A stretch of 64,000 nt of DNA, from NCBI RefSeq assembly GCF_000737705.1, contig NZ_JPRH01000001.1, positions 372,001 to 436,000 on the forward strand, written 5' to 3'. Positions 8,780-17,990 of the stretch are shown here, piece by piece (position 1 is the first letter of the stretch; each line of letters begins with the position of its first letter). The notes beneath the pieces were generated by a model, which did not search any database, was not told where the DNA came from, and was given only the letters and a program-made list of their open reading frames with translations. The stretch is from Chryseobacterium soli. GTDB lineage: Bacteria; Bacteroidota; Bacteroidia; Flavobacteriales; Weeksellaceae. A program made the position numbers and the translations under genes.

Positions 8780-9751
8780 TTATATTTGTTCTTCCTCTCT
8801 GACGGGAAGATCTGCTTTTTGATATTCATTTATTTTATCTAAATCCAGGACGGTTGTAAGGTGCTCTTTAGCTGGATAATACATCGGAGTAAATTTTGCT
8901 CCATAGATAATTTCACGGGAAACATAGGAAGATCGCTGCACCACCGTATTCGAAAAAACTTCATCAAATGCCCGTATCTGAACAATCATCTCAATATTTA
9001 TATTTTTAAAATCATCTTCAGAAAAGCCGTAAAAGGGTGAATTCTCGTCTATTTTATGAACTACCGTCCAGTTGAGCGCCAGTGTATTGATCTTACTGAG
9101 ATGAGTCTCCAGCCTGTAAAAATTATTCTTGGCAACCCCATCTTCAACTACTTCAATAGCGGTTGAAAGAATCACATCAGCATCTGTAAGTGCATTATTC
9201 TTATAAGGAGCCAGCCTGAACATTAAAGCGGTCCCCTCCTGAAAAGGAGCTACCACTGCAATATCCGAAAACCTTAAATACGCTCTCGGTCTGGAAAATC
9301 TTCCATAGAAAAGTCCGGTTGCAATGGCAAAGGTAAGCAATCCTAAAAAAGCCTCAAAAGTAGCGACAAGACTTGCCGTAAAACCTACCGGAGCAATTCG
9401 TCCGTATCCTACCGTCGTAAAGGTTTGTGAGCTGAAGAAAAAAACATCAATAAATTCATTTAAAGGATCACTTTTATCTATTCCGGTAAGGTGCTCTACC
9501 CCGATCAGGTAATAGATCATGGCAAAAACAATATTGATGAGAATATAAGCAATCACCAGATAGGAAAGAAAACGGAATGTAGAGAGGTTCAGCATCGTAT
9601 GGTACCAGCTTAATCTGTTAAAAACATTCACACCCCTTCTCTGAACGTTGGGAAGACCGTCTTTATTGATAAATCTGCCGGATGCATTGCTGCCAAAACC
9701 GCTGTTTTCTGTATTTTTTAGACGAATTTTTTGTCTGAATCCTTTTGCCAT
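8780..9751 (-). CDS. Inward-rectifier potassium channel (Kir/KirBac type)
   Basis: 323 residues. There are two transmembrane helices (about 59-84 and 128-150) around a pore loop with the K+ selectivity filter TTVGYG (residues 112-117). A cytoplasmic immunoglobulin-like Kir domain follows, as in KirBac channels (for example RPRAYLRFSDIAVVAPFQEG and ALNWTVVHKIDENSPFYGFS). It conducts K+ across the inner membrane. The basic N terminus precedes an amphipathic slide-helix region. It is the first gene of a two-gene unit with the YkgJ-like protein. A promoter element (9827-9834) lies 76 bases upstream, back to back with the haemoglobin promoter. Confidence 0.92.
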   Translation of the reverse strand: MAKGFRQKIRLKNTENSGFGSNASGRFINKDGLPNVQRRGVNVFNRLSWYHTMLNLSTFRFLSYLVIAYILINIVFAMIYYLIGVEHLTGIDKSDPLNEFIDVFFFSSQTFTTVGYGRIAPVGFTASLVATFEAFLGLLTFAIATGLFYGRFSRPRAYLRFSDIAVVAPFQEGTALMFRLAPYKNNALTDADVILSTAIEVVEDGVAKNNFYRLETHLSKINTLALNWTVVHKIDENSPFYGFSEDDFKNINIEMIVQIRAFDEVFSNTVVQRSSYVSREIIYGAKFTPMYYPAKEHLTTVLDLDKINEYQKADLPVREEEQI

Positions 9752-9826
9752 TTTTAAATCATTTGTTGGTATTGCTTTGAAAAAAAACGAATGGAGGAAC
9801 TGCCTTTTTATTCGTCTTCAATCCTG

Positions 9827-9834
9827 CAAAGATA
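9827..9834 (-). promoter_or_regulatory. -7 element for the Kir-ykgJ unit
   Basis: Minus-strand TATCTTTG fits TAnnTTTG, placed 76 bases before the channel ATG in a divergent intergenic region. Confidence 0.45.
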
Positions 9835-9894
9835 AAATATTGTATTCATGAAATTTATCAACTCTGCGATTGAATTTATAAATTGATTTTACAC

Positions 9895-9902
9895 TACATT
9901 TG
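9895..9902 (+). promoter_or_regulatory. TAnnTTTG element four bases from the haemoglobin ATG
   Basis: TACATTTG ends at 9902 and the ATG is at 9907. A TTG at 9870-9872, 22 bases upstream, fits the -33 element. Transcription would start at or next to the A of the ATG, predicting a leaderless mRNA. Confidence 0.55.
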
Positions 9903-9906
9903 AAAT

Positions 9907-10287
9907 ATGAAAAAACTGGAATCAAGAGAAGATATTGAACATCTCGTTAATTCATTTTATACAAAAGTAACTCAGGATGAAACTATTGGCTTTTTCTTCA
10001 GTGATATCGCCAAGGTTGACTGGGATAAACATCTTCCGAAAATGTATTCGTTTTGGGAGTCTATTCTTTTTGGGCAGATGAGCTACAAGGGAAATCCTAT
10101 GGCCGTCCACTTTCCCATCAATGAAATTCAGGCTATGGAAAAAAGACACTTTGACAAATGGCTTGAGCTGTGGCGAAAAACAATAGAAGAGCATTTCACA
10201 GGTGAAAATGCAGACACCGCAATTTATAAATCCGAAAATATCGCCAAATTAATGGCTTTCAAAATGGAAATGGCTAGAAAATCCTAA
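9907..10287 (+). CDS. Group III truncated haemoglobin
   Basis: 126 residues of 2-on-2 globin. Visible features are the early FYTKVTQDETIGFFF, the WDKHLPKMYSFWESILFG block and the probable proximal histidine in KRHFDKWLELW, as in group III proteins such as Campylobacter Ctb. It binds haem and O2 or NO in the cytosol; the physiological ligand is not evident here. It is monocistronic, and its last four bases overlap the end of the convergent antiporter gene. The promoter geometry suggests a leaderless transcript. Confidence 0.88.
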   Translation: MKKLESREDIEHLVNSFYTKVTQDETIGFFFSDIAKVDWDKHLPKMYSFWESILFGQMSYKGNPMAVHFPINEIQAMEKRHFDKWLELWRKTIEEHFTGENADTAIYKSENIAKLMAFKMEMARKS

Positions 10288-11354
10288 GGAACAATTACTG
10301 TAAAAATATACGCTGCGAGATTCACCAGAAGCACTGTTCCGTAAAGAATATTGGTCTTGCCACGGCTTAAGGAAAGCATTACGATAAATACAGATAAAGA
10401 AAGAAGGATGATATCTTTTTTATCCAATCCAAGCACAAAAGGAATATCATACATAATACAAACGATAGATACCGCCGGAATCGTAAGTCCAATACTTGCT
10501 AAAGCAGATCCCAAGGCCAGATTTAAACTCGATTGTATCTGATTGCTTCTTGCTGCTCTTATCGCCGCTACCCCTTCCGGAAGCAGCACCACCGCTGCAA
10601 TAATAACTCCTACCAAAGATTTTGGAGCACCAACGCTTCGTACCATATCTTCAATCGTGCCGGAAAGCCCTTTTGCCATTAATACTACAATAACAAGACA
10701 GATGACCAGAAAAATAAAACTGATAATCGTCGCCATCTTTGTAGGAATATAATGGGAATCAGAATCCTCGTCTGTAATGATAAAGTAGTTTCTGTGCCTT
10801 ACCGTCTGAACCATCAGAAAGACTCCGTAAATGACAAGGCACGCGATGGAAACAAAAATAAGCTGTGCTGTATTATAAAAAGGTCCGTTAACACTTGAGG
10901 TAAAATTGGGAAGTACCAGAGTGAGTATTAAAATAGAAACGATACTTACGAGATAGGTTGTTGCGGAAGTTCTTGCGAAGAATTGCTCATAATATTTCAC
11001 TCCTCCAATTAAAATACAGATTCCTATAATTCCGTTAAGAATGATCATTACCGCAGCAAAAACAGTGTCTCTGGCCAGCGTAATGGCCTGATCGCCTCCA
11101 GCAACCATGAGTGAGATAATTAATGCCACTTCAATGATGGTAATACACAGGGCCAGAATAATTGTTCCGAAAGGCTCTCCTACTTTGTGTGCCACCACCT
11201 CTGCATGGTGCACTGCGGATAAAACACTCCCTGTGAGCAAAAGGCCTGCAATAATATCATAAACAACTCCATTTCCTATTAATCCGGAAAAGTAATACAC
11301 TACTGCCAGAACGGGGAAAATATACGTATAATGCAAAAATTCTTTTAATCTCAT
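10284..11354 (-). CDS. chaA: Calcium/proton antiporter ChaA
   Basis: 356 residues and about eleven transmembrane segments. Both acidic alpha-repeat signatures of the Ca2+/cation antiporter superfamily are present: EVVAHKVGEPFGTIILALCI in the first half and VVLLPEGVAAIRAARSNQIQ followed by SLNLALGSALASIGLTIPAV in the second. The protein exports Ca2+, and perhaps Na+ or K+, in exchange for protons across the inner membrane. Length matches E. coli ChaA (366). A short acidic cytoplasmic loop (ITDEDSDSHYIPTK) separates the halves. It is transcribed alone and overlaps the convergent haemoglobin gene by four bases at the 3' end. Confidence 0.9.
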   Translation of the reverse strand: MRLKEFLHYTYIFPVLAVVYYFSGLIGNGVVYDIIAGLLLTGSVLSAVHHAEVVAHKVGEPFGTIILALCITIIEVALIISLMVAGGDQAITLARDTVFAAVMIILNGIIGICILIGGVKYYEQFFARTSATTYLVSIVSILILTLVLPNFTSSVNGPFYNTAQLIFVSIACLVIYGVFLMVQTVRHRNYFIITDEDSDSHYIPTKMATIISFIFLVICLVIVVLMAKGLSGTIEDMVRSVGAPKSLVGVIIAAVVLLPEGVAAIRAARSNQIQSSLNLALGSALASIGLTIPAVSIVCIMYDIPFVLGLDKKDIILLSLSVFIVMLSLSRGKTNILYGTVLLVNLAAYIFTVIVP

Positions 11355-11419
11355 AAGTGACTGTAAAATACAAAAAATCTATGGGTTTTGAAATATCAAA
11401 AGAAAATATTAATAATATT

Positions 11420-11761
11420 TTAATGGTACCAGAAATTATAGTCTTGAAAATCGGTCAGCATATGAAGTAAAAGTCCGATGCCAATAATTCTACTATTTCC
11501 TTTAAAAAACAACATCAAAAAATACACCGCAATGGCATAATATGAATGTAAAAAATGAAAACCCACACTTGCTCTGTTCGGATCGAAAACAGGATTTGCC
11601 CATAAATGATCAAGATCTACCAGCATCGTTGCCAGCAACATAAGATATACTTTTACCCAGTTTTTACGATAAAAAACCAATGCAATAAAAACAGGAAATA
11701 CCAAATGCAGGAAGTAATGAGTGCATTGTCTGAGTAATGCGATTTCTGAAAAGCTCATCAA
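11420..11761 (-). CDS. DUF6122-like small integral membrane protein
   Basis: 113 residues with about four hydrophobic helices and conserved-looking His/Asp pairs inside or at the ends of helices (LVDLDHLW, FHFLHSYY, LLHMLTDFQDY). These resemble the membrane-embedded metal-dependent hydrolase-like YdjM/DUF457 group; I think DUF6122 fits best. It follows the three-gene envelope operon by 31 bases and may be its last member. Activity is not demonstrated by the sequence. Confidence 0.65.
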   Translation of the reverse strand: MMSFSEIALLRQCTHYFLHLVFPVFIALVFYRKNWVKVYLMLLATMLVDLDHLWANPVFDPNRASVGFHFLHSYYAIAVYFLMLFFKGNSRIIGIGLLLHMLTDFQDYNFWYH

Positions 11762-11792
11762 TAATTAATTATTTAGGAATAAAATACTTTAT

Positions 11793-13022
11793 TTACCACC
11801 GTAAAATTAAGGGTAATTTTCCTTTCTTTCCTTGTAATCTGATATAATAATCTTCTGCTTTATTACCATAAAAAATATAGTCAATAGTAGAGAGAATTCC
11901 TTTATTGATAAAGCTGGCAGATGATGACAGCAAAGCATCATTTTTAATGAAAATATAGTTCTCCCGTAAGTCTGGAGATAGTTGTATCGGATTTTCTGTA
12001 GATTCTATGACAATTCCCTCTTTATTTTTATAGATCGAATTGGGCTGGAAAGGAATGATAGTGAACTGATTCTGTGAATTGATCCACTTTTTATTTTGGA
12101 AATATTCCCAGGTCTTTTCAAGGTTTGGACTCTGAAGGCTGATCATATATTTAGGCTGGGTAATTTTCTGAAAAGTCTTTTTTTCAATTTCATTGAAATT
12201 ATCATCGTATCCGTAGGTTACAATGGTATCATTCACCTGCTCCAGTTCAGCACTTGCTTTATAATGAGCAACTTCAGGTATATCACCCGTACTTTTATTG
12301 AAAAAGAAAGTCAATTTTTTCACATTTTCAGCATCCAGTTCTATTTCTAAAAACCGGGCTTTCTGCTGTACTTTAGTAAGAAGAGCATTGAAAGTTTCTG
12401 TTTTTGAGATGTTTTTTATTTCAACTTCATCATCTTTTAGCTCAACTGAAAAATTCTGAATCTTTTGTCCCGAAATGAAGGAAATACTTCCTGTGGTCCC
12501 TTCGATAAACTGATCGGCATTATACTTCTTTTTTGCAGAAGACTGTAAAAGCAGATGATGTACGCTAGCTAGATCCTGCTCAGAAGTTCCTACAATGCAA
12601 TGATCACCTTGTATGCTAAGAGAAATATGATCTTTTTGAAACAGGTTTTCGCCTTTGTTTATGAATTTCTGTTTCTTTAAAAATGATAAGAATTTCTGAT
12701 GATCATCAAGTTCTATGACCGTATACCAATGGTAGAAACCGGTATTTTTGAGGTGGAAAATCTGCAGAAAATCCGGTATTTTCACCCCGGCATCCCATAC
12801 AGAACTCCCCTCTTTATCTGTTTTTTTTCCATCAAACCATTGGGAAGGATGGTTGATAAAGCTGGAAATATATTGTCTCGTTAGCTTTTTCACATCTACC
12901 AAAGCCACTGCATCTGCATTTTCAGGGATAAATTGTAACGTTTTATCTTTATGAAAAAATACAAAGTAGCAGGCAATTGCAACTAGAAGAACTAACGGGA
13001 CAATAATTTTTTTTCTGTTCAT
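11793..13022 (-). CDS. Membrane-anchored envelope protein, DUF4836-like
   Basis: 409 residues. A single N-terminal hydrophobic segment (IIVPLVLLVAIACYFVFF) without a clear lipobox or cleavage site suggests an inner-membrane anchor with a large periplasmic domain. The opening after the anchor (LQFIPENADAVALVDVKKLT) resembles the first strand of DUF4836-type proteins and of the neighbour at 13026. I do not recognise a function. The start lies three bases from the previous stop, so it is the third gene of a tight operon. The products may form one envelope complex, which is an inference from spacing only. Confidence 0.6.
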   Translation of the reverse strand: MNRKKIIVPLVLLVAIACYFVFFHKDKTLQFIPENADAVALVDVKKLTRQYISSFINHPSQWFDGKKTDKEGSSVWDAGVKIPDFLQIFHLKNTGFYHWYTVIELDDHQKFLSFLKKQKFINKGENLFQKDHISLSIQGDHCIVGTSEQDLASVHHLLLQSSAKKKYNADQFIEGTTGSISFISGQKIQNFSVELKDDEVEIKNISKTETFNALLTKVQQKARFLEIELDAENVKKLTFFFNKSTGDIPEVAHYKASAELEQVNDTIVTYGYDDNFNEIEKKTFQKITQPKYMISLQSPNLEKTWEYFQNKKWINSQNQFTIIPFQPNSIYKNKEGIVIESTENPIQLSPDLRENYIFIKNDALLSSSASFINKGILSTIDYIFYGNKAEDYYIRLQGKKGKLPLILRW

Positions 13023-13025
13023 TTT

Positions 13026-15083
13026 TTACAATGTTTTCAGCTCTTTTTTAGGGTCTTCCATAATTTTATAGATCTCGTCAAACACATCAAAGAAATACAT
13101 CAAACTGTTTTCTGAAGAGTCTTTGATATTATAGTCGATTTCGGTCTCTATCCGGTCTCCTTTTGCCTCTGTTTTATAATATACTTCACCGATATGTTTT
13201 CTCAGAACATCCAATGTCTTTCTTTCTGAGGTACTTTTGAATTCTTTTTCCAAACCGATTAAAAGTTTCTGAATATCAAATCTTCCGGTTAACGGATATT
13301 TCCCTGAATCTTTAGCCCATTCTTTAGAGATTGCAGACTGAGGTTTAGGAAGAATGTTATCCGTTGAGGTAGTAAAGTATACAATTCCGTCTTTTACCGT
13401 AAAAAACAGCTCATCAATATATCCTGCGCTTTTTTCCTCTTTAAAAATGTAAAAATCTCCTCTTTTTGAGAATGTTTTTGCTAATTTTTTATTGGTAGCC
13501 AATACATTGAAAATACGATTCCAGTATTTTTCATTTTCTGTAGCAAAAGCAAAAGTGAAATTAGGCACCATAACGTCCTTGGTTTTCTTCACTTCTTTTT
13601 CATTATAATCAGCGTCGTAATCATAATCTGTATATTCTACTTTTTTGGATTTCAACTCGTTTAAAACAAAAATTCCATTTCCCGGTGCTATTTTAGCAAT
13701 GGCTTCTTCATCCAGCACAATCTTCATCGTCTCCATCATCAGCTGCATTTCTTTTTCATATTCTCCTTCTCCGGTGTTATCCAACAGGCTGTACATCATA
13801 TCAAAACACTTGCTGCCATTCACATTCATTGCATAATATCCAATGCTCTTATCATTAATAAGTGCCATCAGTTTTTTGTTTTTCTTTCCTTTGTATATGG
13901 AAGAAATATTTTTCTGAATTTCCGTGTTTTTATGCTGATAGGTGTTGACCAATTTTACTTTGTCTTTGTCAAAATATAAATTGTATGATGTGTTTGAATT
14001 GTATACTTTGTCGAAAAACTGATTGAAATCGTAACGCTTCATCATTCTTCCGTAAATTCCGTCTTTAACGATTTTACCGTAATCGGTGTATACGAAAACA
14101 TCTGAATTGGGATCCCGGAAATTGAGCATTCCCTGAGGAACATCCAGTTCTAAATTTGAATTGAAATACGTTTCAAAGCAGTCTTCTGCAAATTTTTTCA
14201 CGATTTTAAACTCTTCTATCCGCAAAGAATCCATTTCTTTCTGGTACGCGGTGTCTACAGGAAAATCTTCATTTTCCGGCTCTCCTTCTTTAACAGCAGG
14301 AGGCGCAACCTCGGCATCATTTTCAGAATATTCCTTATCGGTTGTTTCTTTCTCCTCTTTTGGATACTCATGGTGCTTTTCCAGGTACTTGATGTCTTTC
14401 TGGATTCTGGCAATTTCAGTGTTATTATCTTTGATATTGTCTTTTAAATATTTAATATCGTCTTTCAGATTTTTGATCTCATCTTTGTAATTAAAAGGCA
14501 ATTCCGGCTCATCGGCATATGCGGTATCCACTACAGCAGCAGCACTGTCTACAACCGCAGCAACACTGTCTACCACTACATCATCCTTCCAAAGATCTTT
14601 GTATGGTTTGCTATAGTTTACTACACTTAAAACGGCACGGTTATCATTCCATGCCACAAAAGTATTATCTCCTATGTCTACGTAGGAATATTTGCTTTTC
14701 TTTGAAATTTCCAGTCCTTTCTTCTTGGTAGAATTAATGAATTCCAGAAATTTTTCTTTATTATCTAAAATAAAATGGGTGGTATACGTTTGTATGGAAT
14801 CATTAAAGGTCGCATAATGATATTGAGTCGCGTCATATTTAATTCCCGTTTTGGAATAGTCATTCCATGAAAATTTTTCTTTGCTTTTTTTGTCTTTTTT
14901 GGTGATCTCCTGTATAAAAGGATTCAGTTTTTCCCAATTAACTTTTTTATTGAGCTGCTTGCCGTTGATTTCCATATAGAAAGGAGCATCGGCAGGAATT
15001 TTCATCTTTTGCTGTGCAGAAATAAGCACAAAACCTAAAAGCAGAAATGCAATTTGTTGTGTTTTTAATATAACAGATTTCAT
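13026..15083 (-). CDS. Large secreted protein with coiled-coil insert, DUF4836-like
   Basis: 685 residues. A signal peptide (ending LISAQ) is followed by a first domain opening MKIPADAPFYMEINGKQLNK, similar in character to DUF4836 proteins. Residues about 185-280 form an acidic, charged and heptad-like insert (DDIKYLKDNIKDNNTEIARI, EEKETTDKEYSENDAEV), probably a coiled coil in the periplasm. After this the globular part continues. No catalytic motif is visible. It sits nine bases after the lipoprotein gene and three bases before the 409-residue gene in one operon. Family assignment is tentative; the gene itself is clear. Confidence 0.6.
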   Translation of the reverse strand: MKSVILKTQQIAFLLLGFVLISAQQKMKIPADAPFYMEINGKQLNKKVNWEKLNPFIQEITKKDKKSKEKFSWNDYSKTGIKYDATQYHYATFNDSIQTYTTHFILDNKEKFLEFINSTKKKGLEISKKSKYSYVDIGDNTFVAWNDNRAVLSVVNYSKPYKDLWKDDVVVDSVAAVVDSAAAVVDTAYADEPELPFNYKDEIKNLKDDIKYLKDNIKDNNTEIARIQKDIKYLEKHHEYPKEEKETTDKEYSENDAEVAPPAVKEGEPENEDFPVDTAYQKEMDSLRIEEFKIVKKFAEDCFETYFNSNLELDVPQGMLNFRDPNSDVFVYTDYGKIVKDGIYGRMMKRYDFNQFFDKVYNSNTSYNLYFDKDKVKLVNTYQHKNTEIQKNISSIYKGKKNKKLMALINDKSIGYYAMNVNGSKCFDMMYSLLDNTGEGEYEKEMQLMMETMKIVLDEEAIAKIAPGNGIFVLNELKSKKVEYTDYDYDADYNEKEVKKTKDVMVPNFTFAFATENEKYWNRIFNVLATNKKLAKTFSKRGDFYIFKEEKSAGYIDELFFTVKDGIVYFTTSTDNILPKPQSAISKEWAKDSGKYPLTGRFDIQKLLIGLEKEFKSTSERKTLDVLRKHIGEVYYKTEAKGDRIETEIDYNIKDSSENSLMYFFDVFDEIYKIMEDPKKELKTL

Positions 15084-15092
15084 GGTGTAGGA

Positions 15093-15761
15093 TTATTGGA
15101 ATAGGATATTATTTTGTATTTGTTTTTTCTGAAGGATAAGGTCTAAAACATTGGCATCCAGCTTCAGCGCTTTTTTATTGGGCGAAAGTGAATAGGAACT
15201 GTTGCTTTGAGAGCTTATCATATTTTCAAACTGAAGGATAGAAGTATATTTGGCGTTCGTAAAGATTTCCCGGTCGGCCGTACTCATCTTATCGTAATCG
15301 CTTTTGAAAGTATTTATTTTGTTTCTGGTGAATGATTTTTTTGCAATATTTTGACTGTAAATCTGCGTAGGAATCATTTTCCCAACAATGTTTTTAGCTT
15401 TCAGCTGCTCTAATCCGGCGTTGATGTTTTCAATTTTTTTGAAGTTGCAGCTTAGTTTGATGATGTAATTGTCAAAATCCATCGTTGTTTTCACATTACT
15501 GATTCCGGGAGTTGCTTTGAAAATCCTGGCTGCTTCATTAATCTTACTTTCAATTTCTGATTTCTTGGGAACTTTTTTTCCGTTAACGGTCTCCATTTTA
15601 GAGATTGAAGCGAGTCTTGTTTTGCTTTTGCTGGCGTTCAGAATTACGGTATATTCGCCGGTTCCGTCAGCTTTAACACTTACTTTGTCTACAATATCAA
15701 AACAACTCGTTAATAGCAGTAAGAGAAAAAGCATTGCAAACTGCCTGAGAAAAGTTTTCAT
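15093..15761 (-). CDS. Lipoprotein of unknown function, first gene of envelope operon
   Basis: 222 residues with a type II signal peptide and lipobox LTSC (lipidated Cys at about residue 20), giving a membrane-anchored lipoprotein. The mature N terminus (FDIVDKVSVKADGTGEYTVI) is a beta-hairpin-like opening seen in several Bacteroidota lipoproteins; the remainder alternates Lys-rich helices and strands. I do not recognise the family. Two larger envelope genes follow within 10 and 4 bases. Confidence 0.65.
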   Translation of the reverse strand: MKTFLRQFAMLFLLLLLTSCFDIVDKVSVKADGTGEYTVILNASKSKTRLASISKMETVNGKKVPKKSEIESKINEAARIFKATPGISNVKTTMDFDNYIIKLSCNFKKIENINAGLEQLKAKNIVGKMIPTQIYSQNIAKKSFTRNKINTFKSDYDKMSTADREIFTNAKYTSILQFENMISSQSNSSYSLSPNKKALKLDANVLDLILQKKQIQNNILFQ

Positions 15762-15855
15762 AATTTGGGTTTTAAAATGACAAAATTACTTAATTCCAGC
15801 TTTAAAATGCCTGAGTCATGAATTATTTTTTGAATTGCATCCAGCATAAGGAGAA

Positions 15856-16578
15856 CTACACTCTTCCTTTAAGATAATCTTGTCTTAGGTCTTCATCTAA
15901 TTTTTCAATGGCATACCTCAGACAGGTTCTGGGCATCTCTTTATAGTATTGATTGAGATAAGTAATCAGTTCGGTTTCATTTTTATTTCCCATTTCACGC
16001 AATAGCCAGCCGTTAGCCTTATGCATCAGATCATGGGTGTGTTTTAAATTGGCGGTCACAAATTCCTTCGTCAGCTCAAAAGATCCTTTTTTTATGTAAT
16101 GCATGGTCCCTACGACGGCAATTCTTTTATGCCACATTTCTTCAGAGGCAGAAAGGTTTCTCAAAAGCTCTTCTTTCTTGTTCTCATATGCGTACCTGCC
16201 AAGAATTTTATAACAGCTGGAATCTACAAGATCCCAATTGTTGACATATGGAAGATGATTAAGATAGAATTCAATGATTTTTTCTTTTACCGATTTCTCT
16301 TTAGTTTTTTCAAACTTTGATATCAGCATAAATAAAGCCGTTAACCGATGTTCATGGTATTTTGAAGAAAGGAGGATACCCAGATCGGATAAAGAGATTT
16401 TTGCATAATATTCTTTAGCAACAGCACGCTGATCCGGGACTTTCACCCCTAAAAACAGGTCGCCTTCACCATATTCACCTTTACCGGTTTTGAAGAACCT
16501 GGGAAAGAATGCTGCTTTTTCAGGAATTGATAAAACAGCGAGCGATTCTTGTATTTCTTTTACGATGGTATTTGTCAT
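15856..16578 (-). CDS. DNA alkylation repair protein, AlkD-type HEAT repeats
   Basis: About 240 residues from the ATG at 16578 (an upstream ATG at 16602 would add eight residues). The all-helical sequence matches AlkD-type DNA glycosylases that remove 3- and 7-alkylated purines. Visible are VKVPDQRAVAKEYY near the N terminus, LPYVNNWDLVDSSCYKILG in the middle with the Trp-Asp pair implicated in DNA/base contact, and RTCLRYAIEKLDEDLRQDYL at the end. It is expressed separately from nhaP, 81 bases upstream, and no other repair gene is adjacent. Confidence 0.85.
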   Translation of the reverse strand: MTNTIVKEIQESLAVLSIPEKAAFFPRFFKTGKGEYGEGDLFLGVKVPDQRAVAKEYYAKISLSDLGILLSSKYHEHRLTALFMLISKFEKTKEKSVKEKIIEFYLNHLPYVNNWDLVDSSCYKILGRYAYENKKEELLRNLSASEEMWHKRIAVVGTMHYIKKGSFELTKEFVTANLKHTHDLMHKANGWLLREMGNKNETELITYLNQYYKEMPRTCLRYAIEKLDEDLRQDYLKGRV

Positions 16579-16683
16579 ACGGATACAAGTTTTTATGATC
16601 AATGGTTTTTACTATAGCATAGATTCAGTATACGTTGAAAAACTCAGACTTTTCAAAATACTGACTGTCTAATTTTCAATTAA

Positions 16684-17970
16684 TTATTTATGATCTTCTA
16701 AAGCAACACTTTCCAACTCCCCTTCTTCCTCAGCAATTTTATTCGGATTGGCTACTTTGGCAATCGTAAGTCCCTGAACAATAATAGAGAAAACAACCAC
16801 ACAGTAGGTAATACTTAAAATGATATTGCTGTATTCGCTTTTAGGGATAGACATGGCCAAAGCGATGGAAACTCCTCCCCTGATACCGCCCCAGAAAAGA
16901 ACTTTTATCGTCTGAGGGCTGAACCTCGTCCTGAATGACATGAATTTTGAAGGCCCCCAAATGGAAATAAAACGGGCAGCCAGCACGACAAGAATCGCTA
17001 TAAGCCCAGGAATGATGAAATGGTTTAAATCTTTGATCATCAACAATTCAAAACCGATGAACAGGAATAATACGGCATTCAGAATTTCATCAATCAGTTC
17101 CCAGAATTTAATCAGATAATCCTGTGTGATAGATTTCATTTTAAATCTTACATTGAAATTACCCATAAATAATCCGGCAGCGACCATCGTTAAAGGTCCT
17201 GAAATATGCATCTGCCTTGCAATAAGATATCCTCCCATTACGACAGAGAGTGTTACCAATACCGAAATAATATAATCATCTACCTCACGCATCAACCTTG
17301 AAGTAACCCATCCTAATAAAACACCTAACAGCAAACCGCCTCCGGCTTCTTTCATTAATAACAGTCCAATACTTTCAACGCCCAGATCCACTTCTTTTCC
17401 GACTGCTAGCTGCAATACTACGGTGAAAACCACTACCGCCATACCGTCATTAAAAAGAGATTCTCCGGCTACTTTTGTTTCTAGTGATTTGGATACTTTT
17501 GCCTGCTTCAGGATACTTAAAACAGCCACAGGATCCGTAGGTGAAATTAAGGCTCCAAAAACCAAACAGTAAATGAAAGGAAGGTGAACTCCCACCAGCG
17601 GTAATAAATAAAACATTCCAAATCCCACGATAAAGGTAGAGATCACTACTCCTGCAGTGGAAAATATAAGCACAGGCCGGAACTGTTCTTTAAGATCATC
17701 AATATTAATGTGAATCCCTCCTGCAAACAACAGGAAATTCAGCATAGCACCCATCAGAACTTCTGTAAAGTCGATGCTGTTCATTAATTGATTAAGATGT
17801 CCGAAAGTTCTTGGCAGTACCGCTTCTCCAAATAGAACCAGAAAAATAGAAACGATGATGGCAATCACCATGATCCCGATGGTATTCGGAAGCTTAAGAA
17901 ATCTATGATTAAGGTATGCGAATATTGATGCTAATACGATTAACGCTGAAAATGAATAATATAACTCCAC
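16684..17970 (-). CDS. Na+/H+ antiporter, NhaP/CPA1 family
   Basis: 428 residues with about twelve transmembrane helices. Hallmarks are FAGGIHINIDDLK, the ion-binding region FGALISPTDPVAVLSILK, GESLFNDGMAVVVFTVVLQL and FWGGIRGGVSIALAMSIP, which define CPA1 sodium-proton exchangers. The role is cytoplasmic pH and Na+ homeostasis. It is the third gene of a unit running hflX, DUF4919 and nhaP, with only 20 bases between it and the DUF4919 stop. The acidic C-terminal tail (EEEGELESVALEDHK) is cytoplasmic. Confidence 0.9.
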   Translation of the reverse strand: MELYYSFSALIVLASIFAYLNHRFLKLPNTIGIMVIAIIVSIFLVLFGEAVLPRTFGHLNQLMNSIDFTEVLMGAMLNFLLFAGGIHINIDDLKEQFRPVLIFSTAGVVISTFIVGFGMFYLLPLVGVHLPFIYCLVFGALISPTDPVAVLSILKQAKVSKSLETKVAGESLFNDGMAVVVFTVVLQLAVGKEVDLGVESIGLLLMKEAGGGLLLGVLLGWVTSRLMREVDDYIISVLVTLSVVMGGYLIARQMHISGPLTMVAAGLFMGNFNVRFKMKSITQDYLIKFWELIDEILNAVLFLFIGFELLMIKDLNHFIIPGLIAILVVLAARFISIWGPSKFMSFRTRFSPQTIKVLFWGGIRGGVSIALAMSIPKSEYSNIILSITYCVVVFSIIVQGLTIAKVANPNKIAEEEGELESVALEDHK

Positions 17971-17990
17971 TAAGTTTTCTTTTTTTTAAT

